Below are positions 8,517-15,967 of a DNA stretch of 42,262 nucleotides, piece after piece. The notes below the pieces were generated by a model. The model saw nothing but the letters and a program-made list of their open reading frames with translations. It did not search any database and was not told where the DNA came from. The translations under genes were made by a program, and so were the position numbers. Numbering within the stretch: the first letter of the stretch is position 1; each line of letters starts with the position of its first letter. This DNA comes from Thermomicrobiales bacterium (lineage in GTDB: Bacteria > Chloroflexota > Chloroflexia > Thermomicrobiales > CFX8): positions 1 to 42,262 of the forward strand of contig JAMLIA010000025.1 of the NCBI GenBank assembly GCA_023954495.1, in the 5' to 3' direction.

Positions 8517-8976
8517 TTACGTTGGCGGTAGTCCGATCCAGAGCTCGTGCTCGAAGCGGCCGGCGAGGGTGTTGTGCAGTCGTCGGTCGGCGTGGACGAA
8601 GGGGCAGGTCAACCTGTTGGCGAGGGCGAGGTAGAGCGTCGTACAGGGCGCAACCGTGACGCACCGCGGCGTCGAATGCCGGAAGAACTGTGATCATCGA
8701 TGGGTACGGTATGGGCCGGAAGTGCTGCGAGCGCTGTCATCGCCTGCCGGGCGGTCTCGACCGTCAACCTGTTTGGACGAAGCGTTACGAATCGCGTTGC
8801 CGACCTCGACCTGGAAAATGATCAGGCACGAAGACGGCGATCCGCGCGGCAGCGAGATCGTCGCCAACCGTCGCTGCTTCAGCCGACAGATCCTCGTCCT
8901 GCAGATACCACTTCACAGCGACGGATGCGTCAAGAACGATGATCCGCTGATTACTGGCCGCCGTCGTTGAGCTCAG
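8517..8976 (-). pseudogene. PIN-domain (VapC-like) toxin 2, full length but multiply frameshifted
   Basis: All parts of a PIN ribonuclease are present in order but in changing frames: RIIVLDASVAVKWYLQDED; AVFVPDHF then QVEVGNAIRNA; RLTVETARQAMTALAALP; VLPAFDAAVRHGCALYDA; and LYLALANRLTCPFVHADRRL to a TAA at 8517-8519. The acidic residues expected in the active site (D of LDAS, E of VEVG, D of YDAL, D of HADRR) are all encoded. At least four one-base shifts are needed. The coding start would be CTG at 8974-8976, overlapping the antitoxin stop as CTGA, where an ATG may have been lost. Total length (~153 codons) suits the family. It is non-functional as written. Confidence 0.78.
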
Positions 8977-9166
8977 AAGTCCGCGTCAATGAGGTCAACA
9001 GCGTTCATCCCAATCGGGCCGATGCGTTCTCGGATCTGGGCAATCTCCCCGAAGAGTGCTCTGCGCCGGGCGAGCTCTCCGGCGTCGGCGGCTCGATCGG
9101 CGGGATTTCGATCGCCGGACACGTGGCTGGCGTCGTGTCGTGGTGTTCCGGCTGTTGGTGATTCAT
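8973..9166 (-). pseudogene. VapB-like antitoxin 2 (frameshifted)
   Basis: It starts MNHQQPEHHDTTPATCPA at ATG 9164-9166, with GAGGTAG upstream. It then needs a frame change between about 9090 and 9130 to continue DRAADAGELARRRALFGEIA and RERIGPIGMNAVDLIDADF to the TGA at 8973-8975. The core parallels antitoxin 1 (E-L-x-RRR then RERI-PIG). The 194-base length is one short of whole codons. The stop overlaps the toxin start by the same 4-base arrangement as in the other two cassettes. Confidence 0.6.
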
Positions 9167-9197
9167 CTCGGCTACCTCGATTCGCTTTGCATCGTTG

Positions 9198-9203
9198 ATT
9201 ATA
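9198..9203 (-). promoter_or_regulatory. Putative -10 element of antitoxin 2
   Basis: A perfect TATAAT on the minus strand, about 32 bases before the antitoxin 2 ATG. No clear -35 box is visible. Confidence 0.4.
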
Positions 9204-9300
9204 AGGCGTGATCCGACTCCACACGTCGCACCGTGACGGTCCGCAGATGCCCGTTCTGGCCGTGTGGGGCGTTACACCCTTCAGCGTGCCTGTATCTTCC

Positions 9301-9348
9301 TTCTTCGCGTCGGCGACGCGGCAGTTGCTGGAGGTGCTGATGATGCGG
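9301..9348 (+). repeat. Degenerate copy of the helicase 3' end (copy C)
   Basis: It reads FFASATRQLLEVLMMR on the plus strand, against FAKQTTRQLLEVLLMR in the intact helicase. Thirty of 34 bases match between the last part of the helicase copy (6613-6646) and 9315-9348. It lies 28 bases beyond the stop of PIN toxin 3, just as the intact helicase end abuts the Mrr fragment. Confidence 0.65.
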
Positions 9349-9375
9349 ATCGACGCGCCGGAGTTGCTTGCCGGG

Positions 9376-9803
9376 TCAGGCGGAGGGGCCAGACTCAGCG
9401 CGCAATGCTGGGATTTCGCCCGGTCGGCGCCACCGCCGCGAGCGGGATACCCAGGCGCTCGACTCGCGCGGCGACAACGGCGTCGGCGAACCCGAGCTTC
9501 GAAAGTGACGAACAGGTCTAGCGCTCGGAGATAGACACGCTTGTCGCCGCGTGGCAGCCGGAAGCCGACAGTCGAGATCAGCCCGAGCATCGCGGCGATC
9601 TCGGCTGGCGGAACCGCGTAGTGCTTCCTGACGCGAGGATACGGATGACCTCGTGGAGCACGACCTCGGTTGTCGTGACCTCTTCCTCGCCGCGCTCGAT
9701 TGCCTGGAACAGTCCGCGAGTAGTCTCCGCCATCGCGTGCTGGGCGGGGGTCATGGGTTCGATCAGGTACCGAAGCGAAGTAGTTCGCGTCCAGAAAGAT
9801 CAC
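9376..9803 (-). pseudogene. PIN-domain toxin 3 (frameshifted)
   Basis: It begins VIFLDANYF at GTG 9801-9803. After a shift it continues RYLIEPMTPAQHAMAETTRG and TTTEVVLHEVIRILASG; after another, KHYAVPPAEIAAMLGLISTV and KRVYLRALDLFVT; then SKLGFADAVVAARVERLGIP; and finally EIPALRAESGPSA with a TGA at 9376-9378. The order, the acidic residues (LDAN, TEVV, FADAVV) and the length (~142 codons) identify a PIN ribonuclease of the type paired with AbrB antitoxins. At least four one-base shifts are needed. The GTG overlaps the antitoxin stop in GTGA. Confidence 0.75.
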
Positions 9804-10071
9804 GGTCGCTCGGGCCTGTGGACGGCCGCATCGACGAGGTCGTCCATTGCCTCGTCGATCTCGGCCTCGAAGTCGGTGGCGGCGTCGCTGGGGCGAGCCG
9901 GCACCGCGCCGTAGAGGGTCTCTAGCGTTCGGGTGGTCGGACGTAGCTGTACTCCCTCTTCGTCGAGGACAAAGGTGACACTATCTGGCGTGCCCAGCCC
10001 CAATCGCTCGCGGACCTCTCGAGGGATGGTCACCTGCCCTCTCGCGTTACGGTCGATACGATGGTCTTCAT
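9800..10071 (-). pseudogene. AbrB/MazE-family antitoxin 3 (one frameshift near its start)
   Basis: The body reads RGQVTIPREVRERLGLGT, the swapped-hairpin AbrB DNA-binding motif. A toxin-binding tail (residues ~45-90) follows and includes DFEAEIDEAMDDLVD. The natural N-terminus MKTIVSTVT begins at ATG 10069-10071 in another frame; one extra or missing base in CTCGCGT (10041-10047) separates them. An open frame from a GTG at 10076-10078 could still make an altered N-terminus. It is coupled to PIN toxin 3 by a 4-base overlap. Such antitoxins repress their own operon, and a palindrome sits just upstream. Confidence 0.75.
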
Positions 10072-10111
10072 GCCGCACCCTGGTAATGCATCGACAACGT
10101 AAGTAATGGCG

Positions 10112-10126
10112 ATGCTACGGTAGCAT
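10112..10126. promoter_or_regulatory. Palindrome upstream of antitoxin 3, possible operator
   Basis: ATGCTACGGTAGCAT is a perfect 6-bp inverted repeat with a 3-base centre, about 40 bases before the AbrB-type antitoxin start. On the minus strand TAGAAT, a possible -10, lies next to it. An autoregulatory operator is plausible. Confidence 0.4.
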
Positions 10127-10260
10127 TCTACCATCGTGGAGTCTGTGGTGATGACGTGTTATCCCTGCAGCGGTTGGGCTAAGAATCAACCCTTCATCAG
10201 CCCCGGAGGGTGTTCGTCCTGTCAGCCCGGGGATTCATTCCCCTGGGGCGTCGACATAGA

Positions 10261-10293
10261 AACACGCGGCTCCCAGTTCGAGAGCCGCGTGTT
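10261..10293 (-). terminator. Terminator downstream of gapA
   Basis: A perfect 12-bp stem (AACACGCGGCTC, 10261-10272, with 10282-10293) and a 9-base loop, about 30 bases past the gapA stop. On the minus strand only a short TTTCT follows. No gene or clear signal is seen between here and 10111. Confidence 0.65.
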
Positions 10294-10320
10294 CTGTAAC
10301 GATTCTGACGTTTTAACGAG

Positions 10321-11327
10321 CTACTTGCTGAGCAGCGCGCCAGTTTCGGCCAGGCGGGTGGCGTAGCCCCATTCGTTGTCGTACCAGGCGGCGACGCTGA
10401 GGAAGTGTTCGCCCATGACCTGCGTGATCGGCAGGTCGACGATCGAGGAATGGCTGTCGCCGACGATGCGGGAGGAGGCCCACTCGTCTTCCAGCACGTC
10501 CATGACCCCCTTCAGCGGCGCTTTCGCAGCAGCTTCACGGAATGCATTGTTGGCCGATTCGACCGTCACCGGTTTTTCGGTGATCAGGTTGAGCTCGGCG
10601 ATGCTGCCGGTGCGAACGGGAATTCGATACGCCTTGCCGGTGATCTTGAGATCGGGCCAAATAAACTGCAACGCGCGGGCGGCTCCGGATGACGACGGGA
10701 TGATGTTCTCGGCGGCAGCCCAGGAGTCGCGCACGTCCTTCATCGGCTGGTCGGTGAGCGCCTGCGTGTTGGTGTAGGCGTGGACGGTGGTGAAGAAGCC
10801 ATGCTGCAGGTCGAACTGCTCACGCAGGATTTTGACAACGGTTGCCAATGAGTTCGTTGTGCAGCTCGCCATGCTGACGATCTGGTGCTGATCGGGATCA
10901 TATTCATCGAGGTTCATGCCCGGTAGCCCGGCAGCAGGAAGGCGTCGGCGTCCTCTCGCGTCTTGCTGGCGGCGCTGATCAGCACGTGCTTCGCGCCGCG
11001 GTCGATGTGCGCCTGGGCACCTTCGCGCGTCGTTGTCCGACCGGTGCAATCGATCACCAGGTCGACGCCGAGCGCTTTCCAGTCTGGCAGTTCGTCCATC
11101 GAGTTGATGTACGTGATCTCGCGTCCGCCGATGACGAAACCATCTGGTTTCGCCGTGACCTCTTCGGGCCACAGGCCGTAGTTTGTGTCTGCCTCGAACA
11201 ACGCCGCGAAGGTTCCGGTGTCGCGGGCGTCAGAAATTGAGATCGGGACGAAGCGCTCGTCGCGCAGTGCTGCCTTGAGCGTCGAGCGTCCGATGCGTCC
11301 AAATCCGTGGATCGCGATGCCTGCCAT
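10321..11327 (-). pseudogene. gapA: Glyceraldehyde-3-phosphate dehydrogenase, frame broken by 8-bp duplication
   Basis: The N-terminal NAD-binding half ([20 protein letters not shown], ending ASKTREDADAFLLPG) and the catalytic half (EYDPDQHQIVSMASCTTNS with the active-site Cys; C-terminal WYDNEWGYATRLAE) are both well conserved. They lie in different frames. The break is an 8-bp tandem duplication at 10918-10931 (GCCCGGTA then GCCCGG). Removing 8 bases restores LLPG-MNLDEYDPDQ and a 333-codon gene. The enzyme oxidises glyceraldehyde-3-phosphate with NAD(P) and phosphate in glycolysis. It is normally needed for sugar metabolism, so either a second copy exists or the duplication is an artefact or a polymorphism. 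A small membrane-protein gene lies upstream on the same strand. Confidence 0.88.
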
Positions 11328-11431
11328 CGTTGTTACCCTCCCGAACGTCGTGGCTCGTGCGTTCGGCGGGCCTCATGCGGCATGTGTCGCACGTCGCTTG
11401 CCGTCCGCTCGGGAAACGATGGGCAGCGGTA

Positions 11432-11617
11432 TTACACGTCGTCGTTGTGGCCGTCGTAGCCGGCCAGCAGGAGCGCGGCGGAGATGATCCAGACAATCAT
11501 GATGACAAGCAGATGCTCATGGTCGAGCGGGCCGATGATGCCGTAAATCAGCGAACCGGCAATCAGCAGCACCCCACCGATGGTGAGCAGCCGTTTGGTT
11601 GTGTGGGTAGAACGCAT
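11432..11617 (-). CDS. Small two-helix membrane protein
   Basis: A 61-residue protein starting MRSTHTTKRLLTIGG, with GGAGG 6-10 bases before the ATG. Two hydrophobic stretches (LLTIGGVLLIAGSLIYGIIG and LLVIMIVWIISAALLLAG) flank a short polar DHEH turn, and the tail is acidic/His-rich (YDGHNDDV). It lies about 100 bases upstream of gapA on the same strand. I do not recognise a family. Confidence 0.6.
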   Translation of the reverse strand: MRSTHTTKRLLTIGGVLLIAGSLIYGIIGPLDHEHLLVIMIVWIISAALLLAGYDGHNDDV

Positions 11618-11901
11618 GGAGGCCTCCACTCCGTTGGCACACACGTCCACTACCAGCGTAACAGATTTCGTGCATTCTGCCGAAGTGTGATCGTCTGGCG
11701 TTCGATGATGGTGCCAGCGGACTGCCTCAGCCTCGCGTTGCGATAGATCGAGCGGCGCTTGTTATACGCCGTTTGTGCGCGATGCATAAAGAATCGGCAT
11801 GGATCTCATTTCAATGCACATACACCCGTGGCCGTGGCACCGGCAGAATCGATGCAGGTCGGAGGTCGGGCCGACCATAGACGCGGCACACGAGAAGAGG
11901 A

Positions 11902-13332
11902 ATGACGGTGATCGAGGGGCTGCGCGATTTTCTCCACATCCACTACGACGAGCTCGAAGAGCTCAACCTGGCCGCCAAGGCAGACCGCGTCGCACGACGC
12001 GACCCGGACGCCATCAAGGAGGAGCGTCTTCGCTATCTGGCGAATGAGCAACGCATCAAGGCAGTGACGGTCGCATTCTCAGACCTTGAGGGCCGGCTGC
12101 ACATGCTCGACTACGATAAGAAGTTCCTGCTGAAGGGACCGGATAATCTCACCTTCGATGGTTCGTCTGTACGCGGATTCACGCGCCAGAAGGAATCCGA
12201 TCTGCGCCTGGGCATCGACTGGCCGGCCTTCTACTGGCTCCCGGCCGACACCTTCGGGCCGGGCAAGGTGCTGGTCTTTGGCGAGGTGCAGGAGCAGGAC
12301 GGCACGCCGTATCGCGCCGACATGCGCGCCAAGCTCAAGGCGTTTGCGCAGGACAAGCTGGAGCAGGAGGGGCTGACCTGCTACGCCTCCAACGAGGTCG
12401 AAGGCATCCTGTTCAAGGGTCGCCACGCCGAGCAGGCGTTTGTCGAGACGGGCGAGTTTGAGCCGGTGACGAAGAGTGGTTACTACCACTCGCTGCCGAG
12501 CGACTACCTGCGCGAGTTCATCGACGCATCGGCTGAAGTGCAGCGCGCGCTGGGCTTCGAGAATGAGAAGGATCACCCGGAGGTCGCGCCGTCGCAGTTC
12601 GAGCTGAACTACTCCTACACCGAGGCGACGATCGCCGCCGATCAGGTGATGCTCTACAAGCTCGTCTGCCGCCAGGTGGCCAACAAGCTCGGCTACACCG
12701 CCAGCTTCCTGCCGAAGCCGATGACCGGCGTGAACGGCAACGGCATGCACACGAACCTGTCGGTGGCGAAGGACGGCGTCAACATGTTCTGGGATGCCGA
12801 CGGCGAAGAGAACATGTCCGAGTACGCCTGGACGTTCGTCGACCGAATCCTCAGCAGCGCGCTGGATCTCTGCCTGCTGCTGAATCCGAGCGTGAACGGC
12901 TATCGCCGACTGGACCCGGCCTTCGAAGCGCCGAACGAGATCAAGGCGTCGCCGAGCGATCGCGGCGCGATGGTGCGCATTCCGATTGGCAACAAGAACT
13001 CGGCTCGCGTTGAGGTTCGCTCAATCGCGCCGGATGCCAACCCGTACATGGTGATCTACTCGCTGCTGCGCACCGGCCTGGAAGGTCCGCTGGTCAACGG
13101 CGCTCGCAATTCGAGCTCGATCCTGCCGGATAACATCTACGACGCGATCATGTACCTGTGTGGGAGCAGCCACACCGCCGAAATGCTCGGTCCGGAGGTG
13201 CGCGATCGTTTCGCTGAGCTGAAGCGGGCCTCAGCCGATCGCTGCCCACGACAGCTCGGCACGATGATCAAGCCTGGCGAGATTCAGTTCCACCACGAGG
13301 TGACCAACCAGCATCTGTGGCGACTGTTCTAA
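11902..13332 (+). CDS. glnA: Glutamine synthetase
   Basis: A 476-residue type-I-like glutamine synthetase, forming glutamine from glutamate, ammonia and ATP. The N-terminal beta-grasp domain (~residues 45-150) contains FDGSSVRGF. The catalytic domain includes the metal-site glutamates in SNEVEGILF and EVAPSQFELNYSYTEA, the ATP-site GNGMHTNLSV, and NGYRRLDPAFEAPNEIKASP. The usual adenylylation-site motif NLYDLPPEE is not seen, so regulation by adenylylation is unlikely. The ATG at 11902 sits too close to AAGAGG. The GTG at 11908 has better spacing (7 bases) and may be the true start. A bidirectional terminator follows the stop. Confidence 0.93.
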   Translation: MTVIEGLRDFLHIHYDELEELNLAAKADRVARRDPDAIKEERLRYLANEQRIKAVTVAFSDLEGRLHMLDYDKKFLLKGPDNLTFDGSSVRGFTRQKESDLRLGIDWPAFYWLPADTFGPGKVLVFGEVQEQDGTPYRADMRAKLKAFAQDKLEQEGLTCYASNEVEGILFKGRHAEQAFVETGEFEPVTKSGYYHSLPSDYLREFIDASAEVQRALGFENEKDHPEVAPSQFELNYSYTEATIAADQVMLYKLVCRQVANKLGYTASFLPKPMTGVNGNGMHTNLSVAKDGVNMFWDADGEENMSEYAWTFVDRILSSALDLCLLLNPSVNGYRRLDPAFEAPNEIKASPSDRGAMVRIPIGNKNSARVEVRSIAPDANPYMVIYSLLRTGLEGPLVNGARNSSSILPDNIYDAIMYLCGSSHTAEMLGPEVRDRFAELKRASADRCPRQLGTMIKPGEIQFHHEVTNQHLWRLF

Positions 13333-13358
13333 CCCATCCCCTTCCCCACCACAGTCGG

Positions 13359-13388
13359 CGACGCGGAGCATGCAGACGCTCCGCGTCG
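13359..13388. terminator. Bidirectional terminator between glnA and the SDR gene
   Basis: An 11-bp perfect stem (CGACGCGGAGC, 13359-13369, with 13378-13388) and an 8-base loop, placed between two convergent genes (stops at 13332 and 13402). There is no strong T-run on either side. Confidence 0.6.
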
Positions 13389-13401
13389 TCGTGTCTGGAG
13401 A

Positions 13402-14160
13402 CTAGCGCCCGAACACCCAGCCGCCATTGACATGCAGAACCTCACCGTTCACGAAGCCGGCCTCAGGCGAGGCGAGGTAGGCGACGGCGGCGGCGATGTC
13501 CTCCGGCGCGCCCGGCCGACCGACCGGCGTCTGACCGACAGTGCGATCGCGCCGTTCGTCAGTCATGCGGTCGCCGAAGAACTCCGTTCCCAGCACCAGC
13601 CCCGGCGCGATGGCGTTGACGGTGATGCCTTGCGGGCCGAGCTCGGCTGCCAGCCCGTAGGTCAGCCCGACGACGCCGGCCTTCGCCGCGGAGTACATGT
13701 CGCCACCACCCCGGAATGCCGCGATCGAGCTGAGATTGACGATGCGGCCCCCCGGCCTACGCAGCATCGGACCGAGCGCGAACGTCATAAGCCAGGCGCT
13801 GGTCAGGTTCGACGCCAGAGTTCGGGACGCGTAATCGGCGGCATCGCTGGTCGAGGCGTCCGTCGGGAGATAGGCGACACCGCCCGCGTTGTTGACCAGC
13901 ACGTCGATCGTCCCGCCGAACGATTCGCGCAGCCAGATCGCAAGGTCGTCGATCTGAGTGGGGTCGGTGACATCGCAGCGATACGGCAGCACCCGCCCGG
14001 CACCGTTGGCAGTCAGCTCGGCGGCAGCGTCGTTGAGCACCTGCTCGCGCCGCCCGGCGATGACGACCGTGCTGACAGAGTTGGCCAGCTGTCCGGCGAT
14101 CGCTTTGCCCATGCCGGTACCGCCGCCGGTCACGACGGCGATCTTTTGTGTAGCATCCAT
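13402..14160 (-). CDS. Short-chain dehydrogenase/reductase (SDR)
   Basis: A 252-residue classical SDR: cofactor motif TGGGTGMG (~residues 12-19), NNAG (~88-91), catalytic Ser in NLSSIA, YSAAK with Tyr and Lys (~152-156), and the typical end VNGEVLHVNGGWVFGR. It catalyses NAD(P)-dependent oxidoreduction; the substrate is unknown. The ATG at 14158-14160 is chosen because GGAGGCG precedes it; a longer frame upstream would run into the operators. It is divergent from a MarR gene, with paired operators between them, so it is probably the MarR target. Confidence 0.9.
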   Translation of the reverse strand: MDATQKIAVVTGGGTGMGKAIAGQLANSVSTVVIAGRREQVLNDAAAELTANGAGRVLPYRCDVTDPTQIDDLAIWLRESFGGTIDVLVNNAGGVAYLPTDASTSDAADYASRTLASNLTSAWLMTFALGPMLRRPGGRIVNLSSIAAFRGGGDMYSAAKAGVVGLTYGLAAELGPQGITVNAIAPGLVLGTEFFGDRMTDERRDRTVGQTPVGRPGAPEDIAAAVAYLASPEAGFVNGEVLHVNGGWVFGR

Positions 14161-14172
14161 CACGCGCCTCCA

Positions 14173-14213
14173 TATCTTGACATTCAAGATAGTGTATCTT
14201 GAGTGTCAAGATG
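14173..14213. promoter_or_regulatory. Twin MarR-type operators
   Basis: There are two inverted repeats with the same arms: TATCTTGA-CAT-TCAAGATA (14173-14191) and TATCTTGA-GTG-TCAAGATG (14195-14213). Their centres are 22 bp apart, about two helical turns. They fill the space between the SDR start and the MarR gene, so one regulator could control both directions. Confidence 0.82.
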
Positions 14214-14225
14214 GATGAGGGGTGC

Positions 14226-14759
14226 ATGGCTGAACAGCATGATGCGGTGGATCGCGTGTTCGATGCCTGGATGGCTGAGCTGCCGGGCGTCGATCCGGTC
14301 ATTGAAGCGGTCCGGATGCGGTTGCGACGACTCGGGCAAGACATGAATCGGCTGCTGGATGGAATTGCAGCGCGGCATGATCTGACGTTGGGCGATTGGG
14401 AGACGCTCTCTGCGTTGCGGCGTGGTGGTGCGCCGTATGCATCGACGCCGACAGCGCTGGCGCGTGCGCTGGGCGTGACTTCCGGAACGATCAGCGTGCG
14501 GTTGGAGCGGTTGCAGCGCGCCGGACTGATCGAGCCGACCGCCAACCCCGCCGACGGGCGCGGGCGACCGGTGCAGTTGACCGCCACTGGCGCGGAGCGC
14601 TGGCATGCGGCGACCGCTGATCGCACGGCGCTCGAAGCGCGGCTCATCAACGAGGCGCTCGATCCGGATGAGATTGGAGTCCTCAACGACCTGCTCCGCA
14701 GGTTCGCATTGCGCGTCGAAGGAGCAGCGGGCGGCGATCACGGTTCCGATGCAGTGTGA
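14226..14759 (+). CDS. MarR-family transcriptional regulator
   Basis: A 177-residue winged-helix regulator starting MAEQHDAVDRVFDAW. The HTH is in STPTALARALGVTSGTISVR followed by LERLQRAGLI, and the wing is ANPADGRGRPVQLTATG. It presumably represses the divergent SDR gene and itself by binding the two palindromes. Alternative starts at TTG 14199 or ATG 14211 would place coding sequence inside the operators; ATG 14226 has GAGGGG upstream. The inducer is unknown. Confidence 0.88.
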   Translation: MAEQHDAVDRVFDAWMAELPGVDPVIEAVRMRLRRLGQDMNRLLDGIAARHDLTLGDWETLSALRRGGAPYASTPTALARALGVTSGTISVRLERLQRAGLIEPTANPADGRGRPVQLTATGAERWHAATADRTALEARLINEALDPDEIGVLNDLLRRFALRVEGAAGGDHGSDAV

Positions 14760-14864
14760 CCCTTCGTCGCATCTGCAGACACGTGCCTGAATCGTCACCG
14801 CGCCTTCATGCCGATTTCAGCATCGCTGCCTAGACTGAGTACAGGTCGCGCTGGAGCGCGATGC

Positions 14865-14888
14865 TATACTTGAGTCGTTCTGACTCAA
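14865..14888 (+). promoter_or_regulatory. Extended -10 promoter with overlapping palindrome before the M50 protease
   Basis: TGCTATACT (TATACT at 14865-14870) is an extended -10. A perfect inverted repeat TTGAGTC-GTTCT-GACTCAA (14870-14888) begins at its last base and covers the expected start point, suggesting an operator. Confidence 0.5.
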
Positions 14889-14894
14889 CTTATG

Positions 14895-14917
14895 CCCGGT
14901 CGATACGTAGGACCGGG
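14895..14917 (+). promoter_or_regulatory. Leader hairpin upstream of the M50 protease
   Basis: CCCGGTC (14895-14901) pairs perfectly with GACCGGG (14911-14917), inside the short 5' untranslated region ending at ATG 14939. The gene's ribosome-binding site is weak, so this stem may tune translation. Function is inferred. Confidence 0.4.
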
Positions 14918-14938
14918 TCGCCGCTGAAACGAGAGCCC

Positions 14939-15781
14939 ATGTCCTACGATCCAAATAGCGTCTATGAGGCGGATTACCGCGTCAGCCCGGAGGGTGAGGT
15001 CGTCCGCGCACCGCGCCGCGACCCGTGGCTGAAGCGTGCGCTCGGTCCGGTCGGTGCGGCGATCCTGTTCATTGTCACGAAGCTCAAGTTCGTTCTGGCC
15101 GCGCTCAAGGGCGTGAAATTCCTCGGCACCGGCGTCTCGGCGCTGGTCAGCATTGGTGCCTACGCGCTCTATTTCCCGTGGCAGTTCGCGGTCGGACTGG
15201 TCATGCTGATCTTCATTCACGAGATGGGGCACGTGCTGGTGCTGCGTCGCTACGGCGTGCGTGCGACAGCGCCGATCTTCATCCCCTTCCTCGGCGCGCT
15301 GATCGGCATGAAGCAGTTGCCGAAGAACGCCGTCATGGAGGCGTATGTCGGGCTTGGCGGGCCGGTGATCGGGTCGCTCGGTGCGGTCGCGGCCTACGGT
15401 ATCTATCTGCTCGATGGCCATCGGCTGTTTCTGGCGCTGGCCTACATCGGCATCCTGATCAACCTGTTCAATCTGCTGCCGATTCTGCCGCTCGATGGTG
15501 GCCGCGCGGTCGGCGCGATCTCGCGCTGGTTCTGGGCCATTGGCGTCGTCGGCCTTGTGGCGCTGATGATTGTGCGGCCCAGCCCGATCCTGCTCATCAT
15601 CCTGATCTTCGGCGTCCCGGAGTTGTTGCGCGTCTTCCGCTCGCGCGACACGTCCGACTACTACGACGTGCCCATGAGCGAGCGCCTGACGATCGGCACG
15701 ATCTACTTCGGCCTGATGTTCGTCCTCGGCTTCCTGCTCTACGAGATGGAGCCCCTGATGCACGCGCTGCAGCCGGGGTAG
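14939..15781 (+). CDS. M50-family (site-2 protease-like) intramembrane metalloprotease
   Basis: A 280-residue polytopic membrane protein. The zinc-binding motif HEMGH lies inside a membrane helix (VMLIFIHEMGHVLVLRRYG, ~residue 97), and the second conserved motif NLLPILPLDGGR is near residue 180. At least five hydrophobic segments are visible. Site-2 proteases cut transmembrane segments, often of anti-sigma factors; the substrate here is unknown, though an ECF-sigma/membrane-protein pair is encoded 11 kb away. There is no PDZ domain. The N-terminal 35 residues are polar. The start MSYDPNSVYEADYR is chosen because the preceding region is leader with hairpins. Confidence 0.88.
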   Translation: MSYDPNSVYEADYRVSPEGEVVRAPRRDPWLKRALGPVGAAILFIVTKLKFVLAALKGVKFLGTGVSALVSIGAYALYFPWQFAVGLVMLIFIHEMGHVLVLRRYGVRATAPIFIPFLGALIGMKQLPKNAVMEAYVGLGGPVIGSLGAVAAYGIYLLDGHRLFLALAYIGILINLFNLLPILPLDGGRAVGAISRWFWAIGVVGLVALMIVRPSPILLIILIFGVPELLRVFRSRDTSDYYDVPMSERLTIGTIYFGLMFVLGFLLYEMEPLMHALQPG

Positions 15782-15786
15782 AGTAG

Positions 15787-15833
15787 CGGCCCTCACCCCC
15801 CGGCCCCCTCTCCCAATGCTGGGAGAGGGGGTG
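15787..15833 (+). repeat. Hairpin repeat, copy 1
   Basis: It begins CGGCCCTCACCCC, then a perfect 12-bp stem CCCCCTCTCCCA with loop ATGC. The same unit occurs inverted about 180 bp downstream and starts again at the right window edge. Its position 6 bases after the protease stop could also serve termination. Confidence 0.75.
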
Positions 15834-15967
15834 TCCTCGTTCGGGCGCGTCGGCTGTCGTATCGAAACGGCAGGCAACCCCGTCGCGCTGGTCTCCCCCT
15901 CTCCTCGGAGGCGGGGCGCCCTCTGGGCCGCGGGCCGGGGTCCATAACACAATCCGCTAAATACCTG

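Noticed and set aside
8973-9803. Single 276-codon minus-strand protein
   Set aside because: It is a chance joining of frames: parts belong to PIN toxin 3 and the end of antitoxin 2, separated by a helicase-tail copy.
10200-10250. Riboswitch or second terminator in the GC-rich bases between gapA and antitoxin 3
   Set aside because: Only short GGGG/CCCC pairings are possible, with no recognisable conserved core.
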